This document shows, in pieces, positions 11,179 through 22,600 of a DNA stretch of 64,000 nt. Each line of letters begins with the position of its first letter. The stretch's first letter is position 1. The stretch is from Sternotherus odoratus. Lineage: Eukaryota > Chordata > Testudines > Kinosternidae. The notes beneath the pieces are model-generated. The model saw nothing but the letters and a program-made list of their open reading frames with translations. It did no database searches and had not been told where the DNA came from. Both the position numbers and the translations under genes were made by a program. The stretch is from assembly GCA_032164245.1 (NCBI GenBank), contig JAVMKO010000001.1, positions 165,469,434 to 165,533,433 of the forward strand, given 5' to 3'.

Positions 11179-12500
11179 ACTGATAAAAATCTAATCCTTC
11201 CAAGAATATTTGCAGCTGTTTTATCTTTCTTTAATTTACATACTCTCTGTTCTGTATTGGAGTTGCAAATACTCAGTCTCTTCCAGATTTAGGTCACTAG
11301 CTTGCTCCACCTGAAAAGAACTGATGTTTTGACAACTTTAAATCAGACACTTGAAAAGATTATATCTAGACTTCCAGGCAAAGAGTGCAACTGACTTCAA
11401 TGGGGTTCCATAGGAACATAGGGGCCCATTCATACTGTTGTCTTTGCAACAGGGCAAAATTATGATCAGTTTGAAACAGGTAATTTATTGCAAAGTGAGC
11501 TGTGTGAATTAACTGCTTCATTACATAGATAAAATATACCCTCAAGACTGGGGGTATCTGGATGCTGAATCTGTAATTCTACATATAAAACTACAGTATC
11601 TATAGTTTATTGCCTTACAGGACTATGGAAAGATTCAACAAATCTTGTTTGCCTATTGGAAAAAAGAAAATATGGACACACTGAACAGCACAAAGGTGAT
11701 TAATCCAACTATATGTCCCTGAATGAACAGTATTCATTTTGCTGTATTTTTTTCTAGAGTATATTTCTTTCTTAATGCTAAATAAGAGTAGTTTGGTAAG
11801 CTTTTTAATAACATGTCCAGGAGAACTGCAAATAATATACAACTGATTTGAAGAATATTGGTGAACTGTCAATAAGTATAATGAATAATTGACTTTTATT
11901 AATTAGTTGAAATTATTTGTCAGATACTGAGAATAAGTATTGATCAGTAGCTGATTTGCAAGCACTTGATTGTAACTATTTGATATTCAAAAGTCAAGCA
12001 GTGTCATTTGGCTCCCTTATTCGATGTTGTAGCTTTTAGAAATAATTTCCCCAAATTAATGTTTATGGAAGCAAATTTAAAATTCACTTTCCTGTGAATT
12101 CTCTCCCAAGGTTCACTTCAAATATGCTCTTTCTATGACTGTTCCTTCCCCTAAACTTATTAGCATTGCCAGAACATTCCTAGGAGGCGACTGCAAAAGG
12201 GTGATTGGAACACAGCTGAGGCAAATTCATTTAAGACACTTGAATGAGTATTTGCAGGATTTTTACAGCATTCGCTCATCTGGAACACTAAGGCTTCTTA
12301 TAGGTGTTTTTTAGCACTCGACAAAGTACTTAAGCAAGTTCTAAAAACCATCGTTTTAGTATTGTCTTTACAAAACTACAATTATCAGAGACCAGCACAT
12401 TTTTGATGGGCAGTTTATCTAAACTTTGCTATTTTACCTTGAAAACAATCACAGGTGGAGTTTAGTGAATCATTTTCTTTTGTGTTCGTCTGTTTCTAAC
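11179..12500. other. AT-rich non-coding DNA
   Basis: No gene, RNA or confident repeat was recognised. Confidence 0.6.
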
Positions 12501-12502
12501 AA

Positions 12503-12570
12503 TACAAGGGATTGATCCAAAGCCACTGAAGTCAGTGGCAGTCTTTACATTGACCGGGATCAGAGTCCAG
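12503..12570. mobile_element. Short palindromic MITE remnant
   Basis: 'gggattgatccaaagccact' with 'gaagtcagtggcagtctt' faces 'cattgaccgggatcag'. This is the layout of the 'gatccaaag' palindromes common in turtles; a related copy lies at 37441-37525. Confidence 0.5.
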
Positions 12571-12929
12571 TTGCCTTCTTCCCATCTTTCTGGGGAAGTA
12601 AGAAAGTTTAGTCCTGTCTACTGTCATTTTGTTTCCGGCTTTTCAACCTCTTTTCATGGGCCAGTATCCAGTGCACCGACTGACCCCACTCCCCGCATTA
12701 GCTGAGTTCCACATGTATTTCCAAGCAGTCTTTGAGATTGTGATTGGCATTAAAACTGTCTCTCTTCCACTTAAGGTGCCCCAGGACTCTTTGTCATCTC
12801 TTCCACTTATCTCGCTCACGAGACCCAGCACAGATCCCTGGATTTATGGCCCCGACCTAGGTGCTGAAGCAGCTTCTCGGCTGCTGTTCTGGGTTCTGAA
12901 ACGTTGGAGTGATTAAACCGACGCTCATG

Positions 12930-13960
12930 AAGTGACTGATTTGCGCGCAGCGACTCCATTTGAACCAGGAAAGCCTTTCTTAACTGCGACCCGTGACGTT
13001 TTCTAGCTACTGGAATAGTTTCATTTCAGCTCCGCTCTCGACTCCCAAAAGCTACTCGGATGCATCTCCAGGAGTGAAACGGAAACGGACGATTTCCAGG
13101 CTGTGCAACCCCACGGAATGCTACGACTCCCAGGTGTCGCCCTGTTTCCCATCAGCAGGGAAAACTGTTAACAGAGCGATCGGGGGAGATTTTGGAAGCA
13201 GGGATTGCAACAGCTGAACTCTCTAGGGCAGCTCTATGGAGCTAGTCTTAACTCAAGCGTCGTGTCCCGCTCCCCATCCCCACCTCCGAAACGCGTTCCC
13301 TGGTACCTGGGTCTCTAATCCCGGGCCGCTGAACAGACTCTCTCGGGACTGGGTGTTCGGCGGTAGCCAATCGCACGCAAACTCGGTGCTTTTACAGTCC
13401 CAGCGGTGAGCGGCGTGGTCCCGAGCCAGCTGCGGCACACACGACAGGCATCTGCAGCATCTCCCCCTGACACCAGGAAAGTTTTGTCCCGCAATCTCTG
13501 TGAGACTGGATCTGGTTTCTCTCCCCCCCCCTCCTCTCCCACCAGGTCGCCATGGTGATACCGAGCTCCCTCTCCCTCGGATGGAGACAAAACGGGCACC
13601 GCTCGGGTAGCAGAGCCCTGCCGGCAGTCAGCTCCCCTGCGGCGCTGCGGATCCGCTCCGGATGGAACGTGGCCCCTGCCCCGGGAAGGTGGGACCCCAC
13701 GTCACAATGCCACGCTTCCCCGGGGCCCCTCGGACTCTCTCCCACCATCCCCGGGAGAGAGATCGCCCCAGCCCCGCGCCTCCAGGTGTTGCTGCGGCGG
13801 GGTCCCGCGGCTCTCCCCAGACCCGGCACGGACAGCGAGAGAAGCGCCTTTGCACCCAGCCCGCGGGCTCTCCGTGGGCTGGAGACATGGAGCTAAGTAA
13901 CTAACCGATCTCCGATCCGGTCAGCTCCGCTCTCTCTGCCTAGGGCCCCGAACGGTCCTA
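12930..13960. promoter_or_regulatory. CpG-island-like block, possible host promoter or first exon
   Basis: Outside transposons this is the most CpG-dense part of the window, strongest from about 13240 to 13960. It has no repeat structure, unlike the other GC-rich segments. It holds a CCAAT motif (13367-13371) and a CRE half-site 'acgtca' (13699-13704). Several GC-driven open frames cross it on both strands, and none shows a recognisable domain. The likely reading is a CpG island at the promoter or first, perhaps non-coding, exon of a host gene whose coding exons lie outside the window. The direction of transcription cannot be told. Confidence 0.5.
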
Positions 13961-15045
13961 GTCACACCTAGCGGGGGAAGCCTTCAAAGTAAGAGCAAAC
14001 ATGGGACACAACGGCACCCGAAAGTCTCCCTTTCACTGAGCAGAGATCTGGCTGACATGGCACCAACTTCCAGGGATCTCCGCTCTACATGGCGTTTGCT
14101 GCTTAATGATCACACCACACCTCGGGCTGGATCTCACCAAACCCACGAATGGGGTTGTGGGGGTTGGAGGAGGGGGAGGTGTCTGTCTCCGGAAAGCAAA
14201 ACTTCACATGACTAGGACAACTGATTTCCTTAACTGCCAAAGGAAAACATTGCATGCAACGCCTGACTGCTGATGCCTCCAGCCTCAGAAAGGGAGGCTG
14301 CACCAGTCCTTAAAACCACGATTTGGTGGATCTTTCTGAATCCAGTGAGTGTCCCCCCCCACACACACACACTGCCAGTTGCCAGTTGCTAATGAAAGGC
14401 ATATGAAATTGATCTCCCTTCTGTTATGTAATTGCCTTCTCCCCGGTCCTTCTGTACTAGGGGGTGACATTTCGCCCAGAGTAGGGAATTCAGGGACACC
14501 AGAAAAAGGCAAGAAACGGATTTCTTGTGGGAATGGCCAACAGCTTGTTTCCCATTAGCAACTCCGCCGTCTTACCTGTTTGTGGCACGTTGTTTTCATT
14601 CAATCATGATTTTCTTTTGGGAATGGAGCAGGATGTTGCTGGCTGATTGTTCACTCAGTGATGGATTAAAGAAACAAGAAGCGGATGCTCAGTTTTACCT
14701 CGACCCTGCTCTCTCGCGCCTCCATCCTCCCCGCTGCTCGCCCACCTCTTGATCCAGCTTGGCTTCCCCACATCCACAGCCAGGTGCGGTATTGAAGTCC
14801 AATTCGCGCTGCTTTGCTAGGACAGAGTTAAACGAGACCAGGAGGAAATCAGACAGCACGGGGGGGAGGGAAAGACCCGGGCGGAATAAAAAAGCACAGG
14901 CAGCGAGAAAAGTGATGGACCACGCAAGGAAACGTCATGAAATCCGCAGATTCAATGAATTCTCCTCAATTTCAGGCGAGCGGCTGCTGTGCTCTCTCCA
15001 GCCAGCGCTGTAACAAACAAGCAGAGGAAATCAAACTGTGCGTAG
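13961..15045. other. Mixed-composition flank of the CpG island
   Basis: GC content falls gradually here. There are no repeats that I recognise and no coding exon with supportable splice sites. It may contain untranslated exon or proximal regulatory sequence. Confidence 0.4.
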
Positions 15046-15058
15046 TGCCATCTGCTGG
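15046..15058 (-). promoter_or_regulatory. CTCF-type motif
   Basis: The minus strand reads CCAGCAGATGGCA, which agrees at all 13 positions with the CTCF core consensus CCASYAGRKGGCR as I recall it. It is not inside a recognised repeat and lies about 1.1 kb from the CpG island, a plausible place for an insulator or promoter-linked CTCF site. Motif matches occur by chance, so occupancy is unproven. Confidence 0.45.
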
Positions 15059-15099
15059 AGTAATGCCGCAACACAAAGAAGGGGGGCGGGGAAGTTACG

Positions 15100-16570
15100 G
15101 GTTGCTTTCTTTCTTTCCTGTCTCCTGACAGAGCAGGGAGACCAATGGAAAGTTTACTGTCTGTAAAGAGCTTTGCAAAGCCAGTCTGGTCTCTTTCCTG
15201 CAGTGTTTCTCATTGGGAGAGAAGGAAAGGAGTGTGCAGGGAGGACTGGCCTGGGACTCCTTTTATTTGCAGCAGAACGTGAAAAGGGATGAGGTGGTGG
15301 AGGGAGGGAGACCAGTTTTATTGCTTAACTTTGGCCTACGGAGATGGAAAATACCCAACATAGGAAAGGGAAGAAAGAAGGAGGAAATCAGCCCTGCAGG
15401 CTGGGGAATGAGTCCCAGGGAGCTAAGAGGGGACCCCTTTGACAAGGTTAGGAGCAGAGTGGCATTGGCAGAAGTGGGGCAGGGGTGAGACCCAGTAGTG
15501 GCATCATTAGGATTTCAACAGTATTGTCATCAGAGTCTGTTTTCCCCAGTTTTGATGGGTATTTCCCCCCTTCTTCACCTCAGCCCTGTTCCCTCAGTCC
15601 CTCCATAGCATCTTCACACTCCTAGCCCTCATGTACCTACTAACCCCTCCTCTCTCCCCCTCACCACTTTTCATCTCCTTATTTCCCCTTCCCATCCTTT
15701 CCGCCTCAATAATGCCCTCTTTTCCCATTTTTCTGTTTCTGTAATCCTATAAAGTAATCATTCCCCATACTACATATAAAGAAAAAAACACCAACAGATT
15801 TCCACTTTGTTGGATTTCTTTATAGGTACCAACACAATATTTGCCTGTCATAACTCTGACCACTCTGCTTGTATAGTTCATCCTTTCCGCTCCATCTTTT
15901 CATTTGTCTTGTCTACATAGACAGGGACAGGAACTGTCTCTTACTCTGTCTGTTCAGTGCCTGGCTGACTGACAGAATGGGCCCCCTAGGTGCTACTATA
16001 ATATACTGTAGATAATAATCCCTAATACAATAATTCAAGAGAAGGAGACAGGGCTCTGGTGGCTGCTGACTGCTTTTTCTGAAAGTCAGATCAGTTTTTC
16101 TGTGTGTAAGGTTAGTTTCAGCCCCTGCCAGAGCTCATGCCTGCTCCGTAACAGTAGATCTGCAATGATTGTGTAAAATCTCTTCAGTCTCTTCATCTGC
16201 AACCCCTTCTAACCTCACCCTTCATCTTTAGACCGCCCTATATTTTCCTAATGTACGGTCAGAGATTTGTTTCTCACAAGAATTTGTGTTGAAATGTATT
16301 ACCTCATGCTAGCCATGTAAATGACTATGTTCTAGGTTCTTAAACTTTTTCTGTAAAAGGAACCCTTCAGTGAGTGTTGAAAGTAGTAATATAAGGCCTC
16401 GTCCTACAAGGAGATTCATGGGAGCACTCCTTGTATCGCTCAGTAATCAGCCACTTTCACATCCCGTCCAGTGTGCTAGAAGACTATCTAATGGAGTGGC
16501 AGTTACTCCACATGCCGCACCAGGCTGTCTACGGACTGCTGACCCTGAACTCATCCCTCATGCTTGCATC
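15100..16570. other. Non-coding DNA, partly pyrimidine-rich
   Basis: No gene was recognised. The interval 15540-15770 is a C/T-rich stretch with many 'ccctc' and 'cttccc' words. It could be old repeat sequence, but I cannot assign it. Confidence 0.5.
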
Positions 16571-16576
16571 CTAGAT

Positions 16577-17000
16577 GGAGCTACTATTAGGTGGGTGCAT
16601 AGGTAGTTGGAAACCCATTCCCAGTGGTTCACAATCAAGCTGGAAGGGCATATTGAGTGGGGTCCCACTGGGATCGGTCTTGGGTCTGGTTCTGTTCAGT
16701 GGCAGATAATGGTTCAACTGGTAGATAATGGCATAGTGGTTTGTGGATGATACCAAGCTGGGCAGGGTTGCAAGTGCTTTGAAGGATAATTGTTCTCCTT
16801 AATATCTGAGGCTAGGAGAAGAAGCAGTGGTCTTAAATTGCAGAAAGGGTGGTTTAGGTTGGACAATAGGAAAAACTTCCTAACTGTCAGGGTGGTTAAG
16901 CACTGGAATAAATTGCCTAGGGAGGTTGTGGAATCTCTGTCATTGGAGATGTTTAACAGCCACTTAGACAAAGACCTGTCAGGAATGGTCTAGATTGGTG
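16577..17000 (+). mobile_element. CR1 LINE fragment with internal deletion
   Basis: 16605-16780 matches the CR1 reverse transcriptase region ('caatcaagctggaagggca', then 'ggatgataccaagctgggc', the DD box area). It then jumps to the 3' region 'aaacttcctaactgtcaggg' and 'aataaattgcctagggaggt'. The sequence normally between them is missing, so this copy carries a deletion. An unrelated GC-rich element follows directly. Confidence 0.85.
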
Positions 17001-17430
17001 TGGCCAACATGTGGCTTTGGAACTCTTCAGAAGTTAATATGTGGCTCCTAGTATAGGCACTGACTCCAGGCTTGGAGCTACAGGCACCAACTTTCCAATG
17101 TGGCGGGGGGAGGGGAGGATGGAGGAGGGGGAGGGGATTCCTCACTGCTCAATTCCTGGCTCTGCCCCAGGCCCTGCCCCCACTCCACCTCTTCCCGCCC
17201 CCTCCCCTGAGCCTGCAATGCCCTCATCTCTTCCCCCCCCGCCCCCGAGGCTCCTGAATGCCATGAAAGAGCTGATCGGGAAGTGCAGGGAGGGAGAGAG
17301 AAGCGCTGATTGGCGGGGCTGCCGGTGGGCGGGAGGTGCTGGGAGTGGGGGCAGGAGCTGATGAGGGGCTGCTGATGTGTTACTGTGGCTCTTTGGCAGT
17401 GTACATTGGTAAATTCTGGCTCCTTCTGTG
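17001..17430. mobile_element. hAT-like non-autonomous DNA element
   Basis: It begins 'tgtggccaacatgtggcttt' and ends near 'tggctctttggcagtgtac' and 'ttctggctcc'. I recognise this as a common turtle repeat of hAT type. It has a C-rich and G-rich interior. The right end is worn and a target duplication could not be fixed. The Pro- or Gly-rich open frames inside are artefacts. Confidence 0.55.
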
Positions 17431-18550
17431 TCAGGGCTCATCCCCTTACTCTGTATGCTGGACACCCAAAGTGCTGCAGGAGAAGACCTTTTATGTTTAT
17501 TAATTGTTAAATATTTTATGAGTGGCAGCATATGGATGGCTGCATTAAATAGCTTGGAACCACAATAAAGCCAAGCAATCTGCTTAGTGATAAAATGAAT
17601 GCTCCTTTGTTCTTTCAAAATGGTGCTTTCTCTCTTGAGGCAACTAAACTAAGATGGCTCTTTAACAGGTGTACAATAATCATTTAATACTTAGCCTTAC
17701 CTCCTCCATCTATTTTATGACTCCAGCAATATGAATTTAGCTGCAGAACCACTCAGAGCCTGTTATTGCTAGTGCTAGCGCACACAGAAGTCAGTGTTTG
17801 GGGTTACATAGTCCAAAGATCTCAGGCTAATGCCTGATTAGCATATTGCAGAGGCAGCTCTTACTTTGTAATTCAACAGGGCAGTTGAGGTGAGATGGGA
17901 CATCTGAGCTGGCAGTCTCGATCTTTTTAGTGGTTGAGGCAGGTGATCTCAGTCAAGGGGCCTCAACTCGGAGACTCACTTTCCCTTTGGCTTACAGCCC
18001 GTGAATTTGCTTGACGTACAGGGTAGACTCAGACTTTTCCTGAAGGGACGGTTTATGGAAATGTTGAGGTTTATTTCTGTCTGGGAAGTTTATTATTATT
18101 AGTTGGTGTGTCAGTACATTGAATTACATATGTGGTTTAGAGGTTTTTCATACATATGACTTGTGATTGCTAGTGTATTTTTACAAATGGGGGAAATGTG
18201 GAATACATTTCTACAGGCTCTGTTTCTCTTTTGCAGGCATCATTTGCACCCACATTTTTTATCTGCAAAAACAAATCTCAGGCTTATAGCTGAGTTTATA
18301 ACCACCTGATTTGCGCCTGCAGTCAGGTATCTAGAGATCCACCTATGCAGATAGGCATCCACAAAAGAATTGCACTTCTTTATGCAAAATGTAGGTGCAG
18401 GTTGTTCCTGGAAAAAACAGGGAGCAATCCTTCTGAAATTTGGTCCCAAATGATTCAGACCTACCGCTGAAGCCAACCAAAATAAATGTTGATTTTTCAA
18501 ATGATCTAGCTAGTAGTTAAGGGTGGAACTGAGGCCAGAACGTCCCTCTC
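17431..18550. other. Non-coding DNA
   Basis: No gene or assignable repeat was seen. Confidence 0.55.
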
Positions 18551-18552
18551 AC

Positions 18553-18658
18553 AACCTGATCCTGCAAATGCATGTGAGCAACTTTACTGATCCCAAAAGG
18601 ATGACTTACATACATAAAGTTACTCACATATATATGTAAGTGTTTGCAGGGTCAGGCT
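18553..18658. mobile_element. Short palindromic MITE ('cctgatcctgcaaa' type)
   Basis: The left arm 'acctgatcctgcaaatg...gagcaactttac' is mirrored on the right by 'aaagttactcac...gtgtttgcagggtcaggc'. Both ends therefore carry the same 'cctgatcctgcaaa' word in opposite orientation. A related copy is at 57333-57425. Confidence 0.65.
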
Positions 18659-18969
18659 GCTAGGTACCTAGTGCTACTCACCCTTCACCTACACTCTACT
18701 GTGCAATATAATGAACTAGTCATGCAATATGGTGTATATATAGATGGACTTGATCTCTAGAAAACCCCTGCAAGTGCAATTCAGTGCATGGGAAATAGCT
18801 TTGCATGTTTAAAGTCTGCTCACCTGAGCCAATGTTCATTTACCTTAAAAAAAAATCAGTGTCCAGACACCTCGGGGAAGACCAGAAGGTCTGAATCCCT
18901 AGAATAAGCAACTGAATCAACTTATTGTATACAATATTACTGTATTATAAAAATGCACAAAGAAAGATC

Positions 18970-19740
18970 TTTTATGAAAGCTGGTGACCCACTGATGATT
19001 AATACCACTGTGCAATGTATATGTTCCCACTGTATGAGGAATTATGAATACTCACTTATAGTATGCTTTAAAGTCTGTGACCAATCAAAGGGAGAAACAG
19101 ATTTTCTCCCAGACAGAAGGGAAGGAAGTTATCTATCTCCAGTGTAAATTAAGCATTATGGAATCAAAACAACAGAAGCCCCGTTACATATGAATCAGCA
19201 GGGGGTTGGGAAGGAAAGGATAACTCCTCTTGTAAAAGGGTCAATGAATTTTGGGAGATATAAACAGAAACAGAGCCATTTTGATATCCTTCCCCTGAGG
19301 AAGCAAAGAAACCAAGCACTTTGGGTTCTCTGTTGGATCCTAGCTAAAGGCTGGCCAGCCATGCTGGAAGAATGATTGCTGAGAAAACTACTTTGAACAA
19401 AAGACTCTAGTTTGTTAGGTTTGAAGTGTATTTTTATTTTTGTTTGTAACCGTTCCTATCCCTAATCCTTCTACTTGGTATCCTTAAGTCAAAGTTCTTT
19501 TGTTAGTAAACTTGTTTTACTTTTATAGTGCTGGGTATTGAGGCTTCTGTGTGTTGTCTTTTTAAAGGGGCAGCAAACTTGATGAGGGGTTGTGAGTGTT
19601 TCAGTGAGAGGGGCTGATAGTTGACACCAAGAAATAAAGAATTTCACTGCTTTGCACCTCTCTTTAGGTACCCAATAAACAACAATAGAACATAGGACTT
19701 CTTCCACCATTTAGTTCTACACAGGTAGAACTTCACTGCC
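18970..19740 (+). mobile_element. Endogenous retroviral solo LTR (approximate ends)
   Basis: The block resembles a turtle LTR I recognise. It has a 'gtctgtgaccaatcaaaggg' segment, a 'gagatataaacag' TATA-like element near 19256, a long T-rich segment near 19430-19530, and 'aataaa' signals near 19635 and 19675. No retroviral coding sequence adjoins it. I could not fix a target duplication, so the ends are estimates. Confidence 0.5.
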
Positions 19741-20815
19741 CTGATCATATCTAAAGAATCTAATCACTTTTGTAGGACATGAGAGGATTTAGAAAAAAGA
19801 GGGGAAGGAAATTCACCGGTTTAAATGGAAAGGGTAAATTTCTCTGCAGACTGAAGTCTGACCTGGTCTTTGTACCACCTCGTCTGGAGAAAAACAACGG
19901 TAGGAGAGGCTGCTTGGTATAGAGAGCCCAAAGTTTATGAAAGCCTCTGAGTTAACATGATGGCCAAAAGGAAGTCAAACTTAAAAGCCATAAAATATTA
20001 TTATTACTGTTACTTTAGTAGCTCAAAGCTCATTTAGTAAGAGTTTATAATTAGAGCTGAGAGAATAGTTGATCTTTTTTCTTAATTTGGTGGCTGAACC
20101 AAAACATCTACAAAAACCCAACCAGTTAGTTTTGAACTAAAACTGTGTGTTTTGATTTTTTCTTTCGAGAAATTAAAAACAACCAACAAAAATCATTTGG
20201 ATGAATGAAACTTTTTGAGTGTTATTTTGTATTTACAAAATGTGAAATCAAATTGGCATATCATTTTGAATAAATTCATTTTGACCTTTATAAATCAACA
20301 ATTTTGTCATTTTCAAAATTTTCATTTTTATTTTTTTCAGCTGAAATGATTTGCTGAATTTGACCCAATTTCTTGAATAGTTTCCATGCGCCGACAGTTT
20401 GGGCAAATTTACTATTCAGCAATATTATTTATTAATATTAAAAATATTAAATAACCCAGGTCTATTTATAATACTAGATTGAGGCTCCATTTCTCCACTG
20501 GTCATCAGATGCCAATCTCTGAAGTTATTTCACATTCAGAAAACTGGAGTTGTGCAGAAAAAGCAGCAAGCTAGAACTGGAAATGACATGATGCAAGGCA
20601 CTAGGACTTACACACTTTTGAAGAAACTAAGAGTTTTGGCTCCTATGTATATCATCAAGTAGCAAGTCCAGTATTTCTTTGGTGGATAATCTCAGGATGT
20701 CTGTCTTCCTCGTGGCATACTTTTTTGTGTGGAAACTTTTCTGGGTTTGAGAAGGAAATCATCCAGGTCTTGAGAGTCACTATGTTCTAAGAAATATAAC
20801 CATTCACATTCCTTG
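19741..20815. other. AT-rich non-coding DNA
   Basis: No gene was seen. The part from 20040 to 20400 is rich in 'ttttga' and 'aaaatt' words in both orientations and may be a decayed palindromic DNA element, but it cannot be assigned. Confidence 0.5.
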
Positions 20816-21083
20816 TGGGGATGTGGCCACACTAAAAATGCTACAGCAGCATAGCTGCAGCAGCACTGTAGTGTAGACACTTGCCACAGTGGTGGGAGAG
20901 GTTCTTCTGTTGCTGTAGTAAATCTACATCTCTGAGCGGTGGTAGCTAAAACAACAGAAGGATTCTTCCATCCACTTGGCGCTGTGTACACTGGGCTTAG
21001 GCTGGCTTAATTACATCACAACTTTTCATGGCCCTGAGCAATGTAGTTGAATGAACCCTACCTTGTAGTGTAAACAAGCCCTA
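20816..21083. mobile_element. PIF/Harbinger-type MITE
   Basis: The left end 'ggatgtggccacacta' and the right end 'tagtgtaaacaagcccta' are imperfect inverted repeats of the 'gggcttgtctacacta' kind. They resemble the ends of the large Harbinger element at 31875-37117. The interior has 'cagcagcatagctgcagcag' and no gene. The expected three-base target duplication is not preserved. Confidence 0.5.
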
Positions 21084-21984
21084 AGTCATTGTAGGGCTGG
21101 GGAAGTCAAGGTACCTTGGTGACTGAGATGACATTTGAACATCACTCCATTGGAGGAATTTTTGACTTGTGAAAAACTGACAGTAACTCTCTCTGTGTTA
21201 CCCATCCTAGCTTTCCCAAGTGTAAGGCACGTGTGACTAGACAGTACTGTGCTCTGATGATTCTTGACCTGTGTAATAGCCCTTAAATATCATTGGAAGA
21301 CAAAATAATTTAGGCCAGCCTTGAGGTTGCACTAAGTTGTCCTGGGGGCTAACCCATGTTTCAGCTGCCCTAGGGATCTTTGGAGCTTAAAGTCACCTTT
21401 CCCTCATTCCCCTCAACTTCACTCAGGGCCTTTTTCTTCACTGGCCCATAAAGCATGAGTCCTGACATAAGGCTACAATAAAAGCGTCTTAGGACACTAT
21501 CTGGTCTGGTCTTTGGTATTGGGGTTGTGGTTAAATCTCCGTTTTAAGCTCAGTCAAAAGAGTCATTTTAGGTTTTGTTCAATTTACTTTGAGTTAGGAA
21601 GTTTTAAAATTTCAAAGCAGGTTCTAAAAGGATCCAACAATAGGAAAGCTATCATTTATTTGGTATGACTAAATTGGGAAATGTTGCAGATCAAGCCATT
21701 GGAAACTAAAGGGGAGGAAAGAAGAGAGAAAGCTTTCACCCACTGCTCTCTATCTAAATTAGTTTTGCTGCTTGAATTATACCAGAGGGAAATCCACTTT
21801 TCCCTCTTTATTAGCCACTAAAAATGCATCAATGCTTCAATTGGAAAAGCTAACTTTTCCAGAATGCAAAGGTAGAGTCTTGTAACCCAGAGCAGCTGGC
21901 TGGAAATATGCATGATATTTTAGATTGCTTCATGTAACAAATGCTTCCATTCCATTCATTATTCTTTCTTTTTCTGGAGCTCAG

Positions 21985-22600
21985 TGTAGTGGGGTGGCTA
22001 CTTTGCTCCTAAAATAAACGAGGTAAAACAGCCCCAGAGAGGGCTGTTGATGGGAGAAGTAGCAAACTTAGGCTGCAGCTGGGGAAAGCAGCAAAACCCA
22101 GGCTGATTAGAATAGCAGCCACAGCTCTGGCCAGCCCAACCAGGCCACAGCTGGCCCTGATAAAAGGCTGAGAGGTAGGAGCTAGGGAGTCTCTCTCCAG
22201 GCTGGGAGGGAGCAGGGCCTGGCTGCCTGTGGGACAGGGTACCTGAGGTGGAACAGTGCTGGGGAAAGAGGCAAGGGAGCTGAGGAGCTCCAGCCTAGCA
22301 ACTCCCCAGGCTGAAGACCTGACGTGAGGTCTACGGAGGGTACTGGGGGTTAGGCAAAGGCAGCTGGTCCAATACCTCCCTTGCCTATGATGACTGGCTC
22401 TTACACTGCAGTCTGCCCCAGGATGCGGGTGTTCGTTCCTGACTGGCAGTAGCCGCAGACTGAGGCAAGGTGGGGATAGAGGGTTGAGGGTTCCATGGGG
22501 GCTAGCGACGGTGAGACAGGGGCCTGCAGAGAACTCTCTGACAGCTAGTGAGCTAATTCTCAGATGGCCAGCAGGAGGCGCTTCAGCGGTGAGTCCACAG
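21985..22600 (+). mobile_element. LTR-like turtle repeat containing a CTCF-like motif
   Basis: It opens 'tgtagtggggtggctac' and contains a 'gataaaaggctg' TATA-like element near 22160. After that come GC-rich segments such as 'caggctgggagggagcaggg' and 'gactgaggcaaggtgggga'. I recognise this as a repeated turtle LTR-like sequence. The right end near 'gtgagtccaca' gives no clear target duplication. Confidence 0.5.
22568..22580 (+). promoter_or_regulatory. CTCF-like motif inside the LTR-like repeat
   Basis: CCAGCAGGAGGCG fits the CTCF core consensus at 12 of 13 positions. Because it lies in a dispersed repeat, each copy of that repeat could carry the same site. Confidence 0.35.

Noticed and set aside
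13253..13904. Overlapping open frames in the CpG island
   Set aside because: Open on both strands because GC-rich DNA has few stops; no domain, no consistent splice sites.
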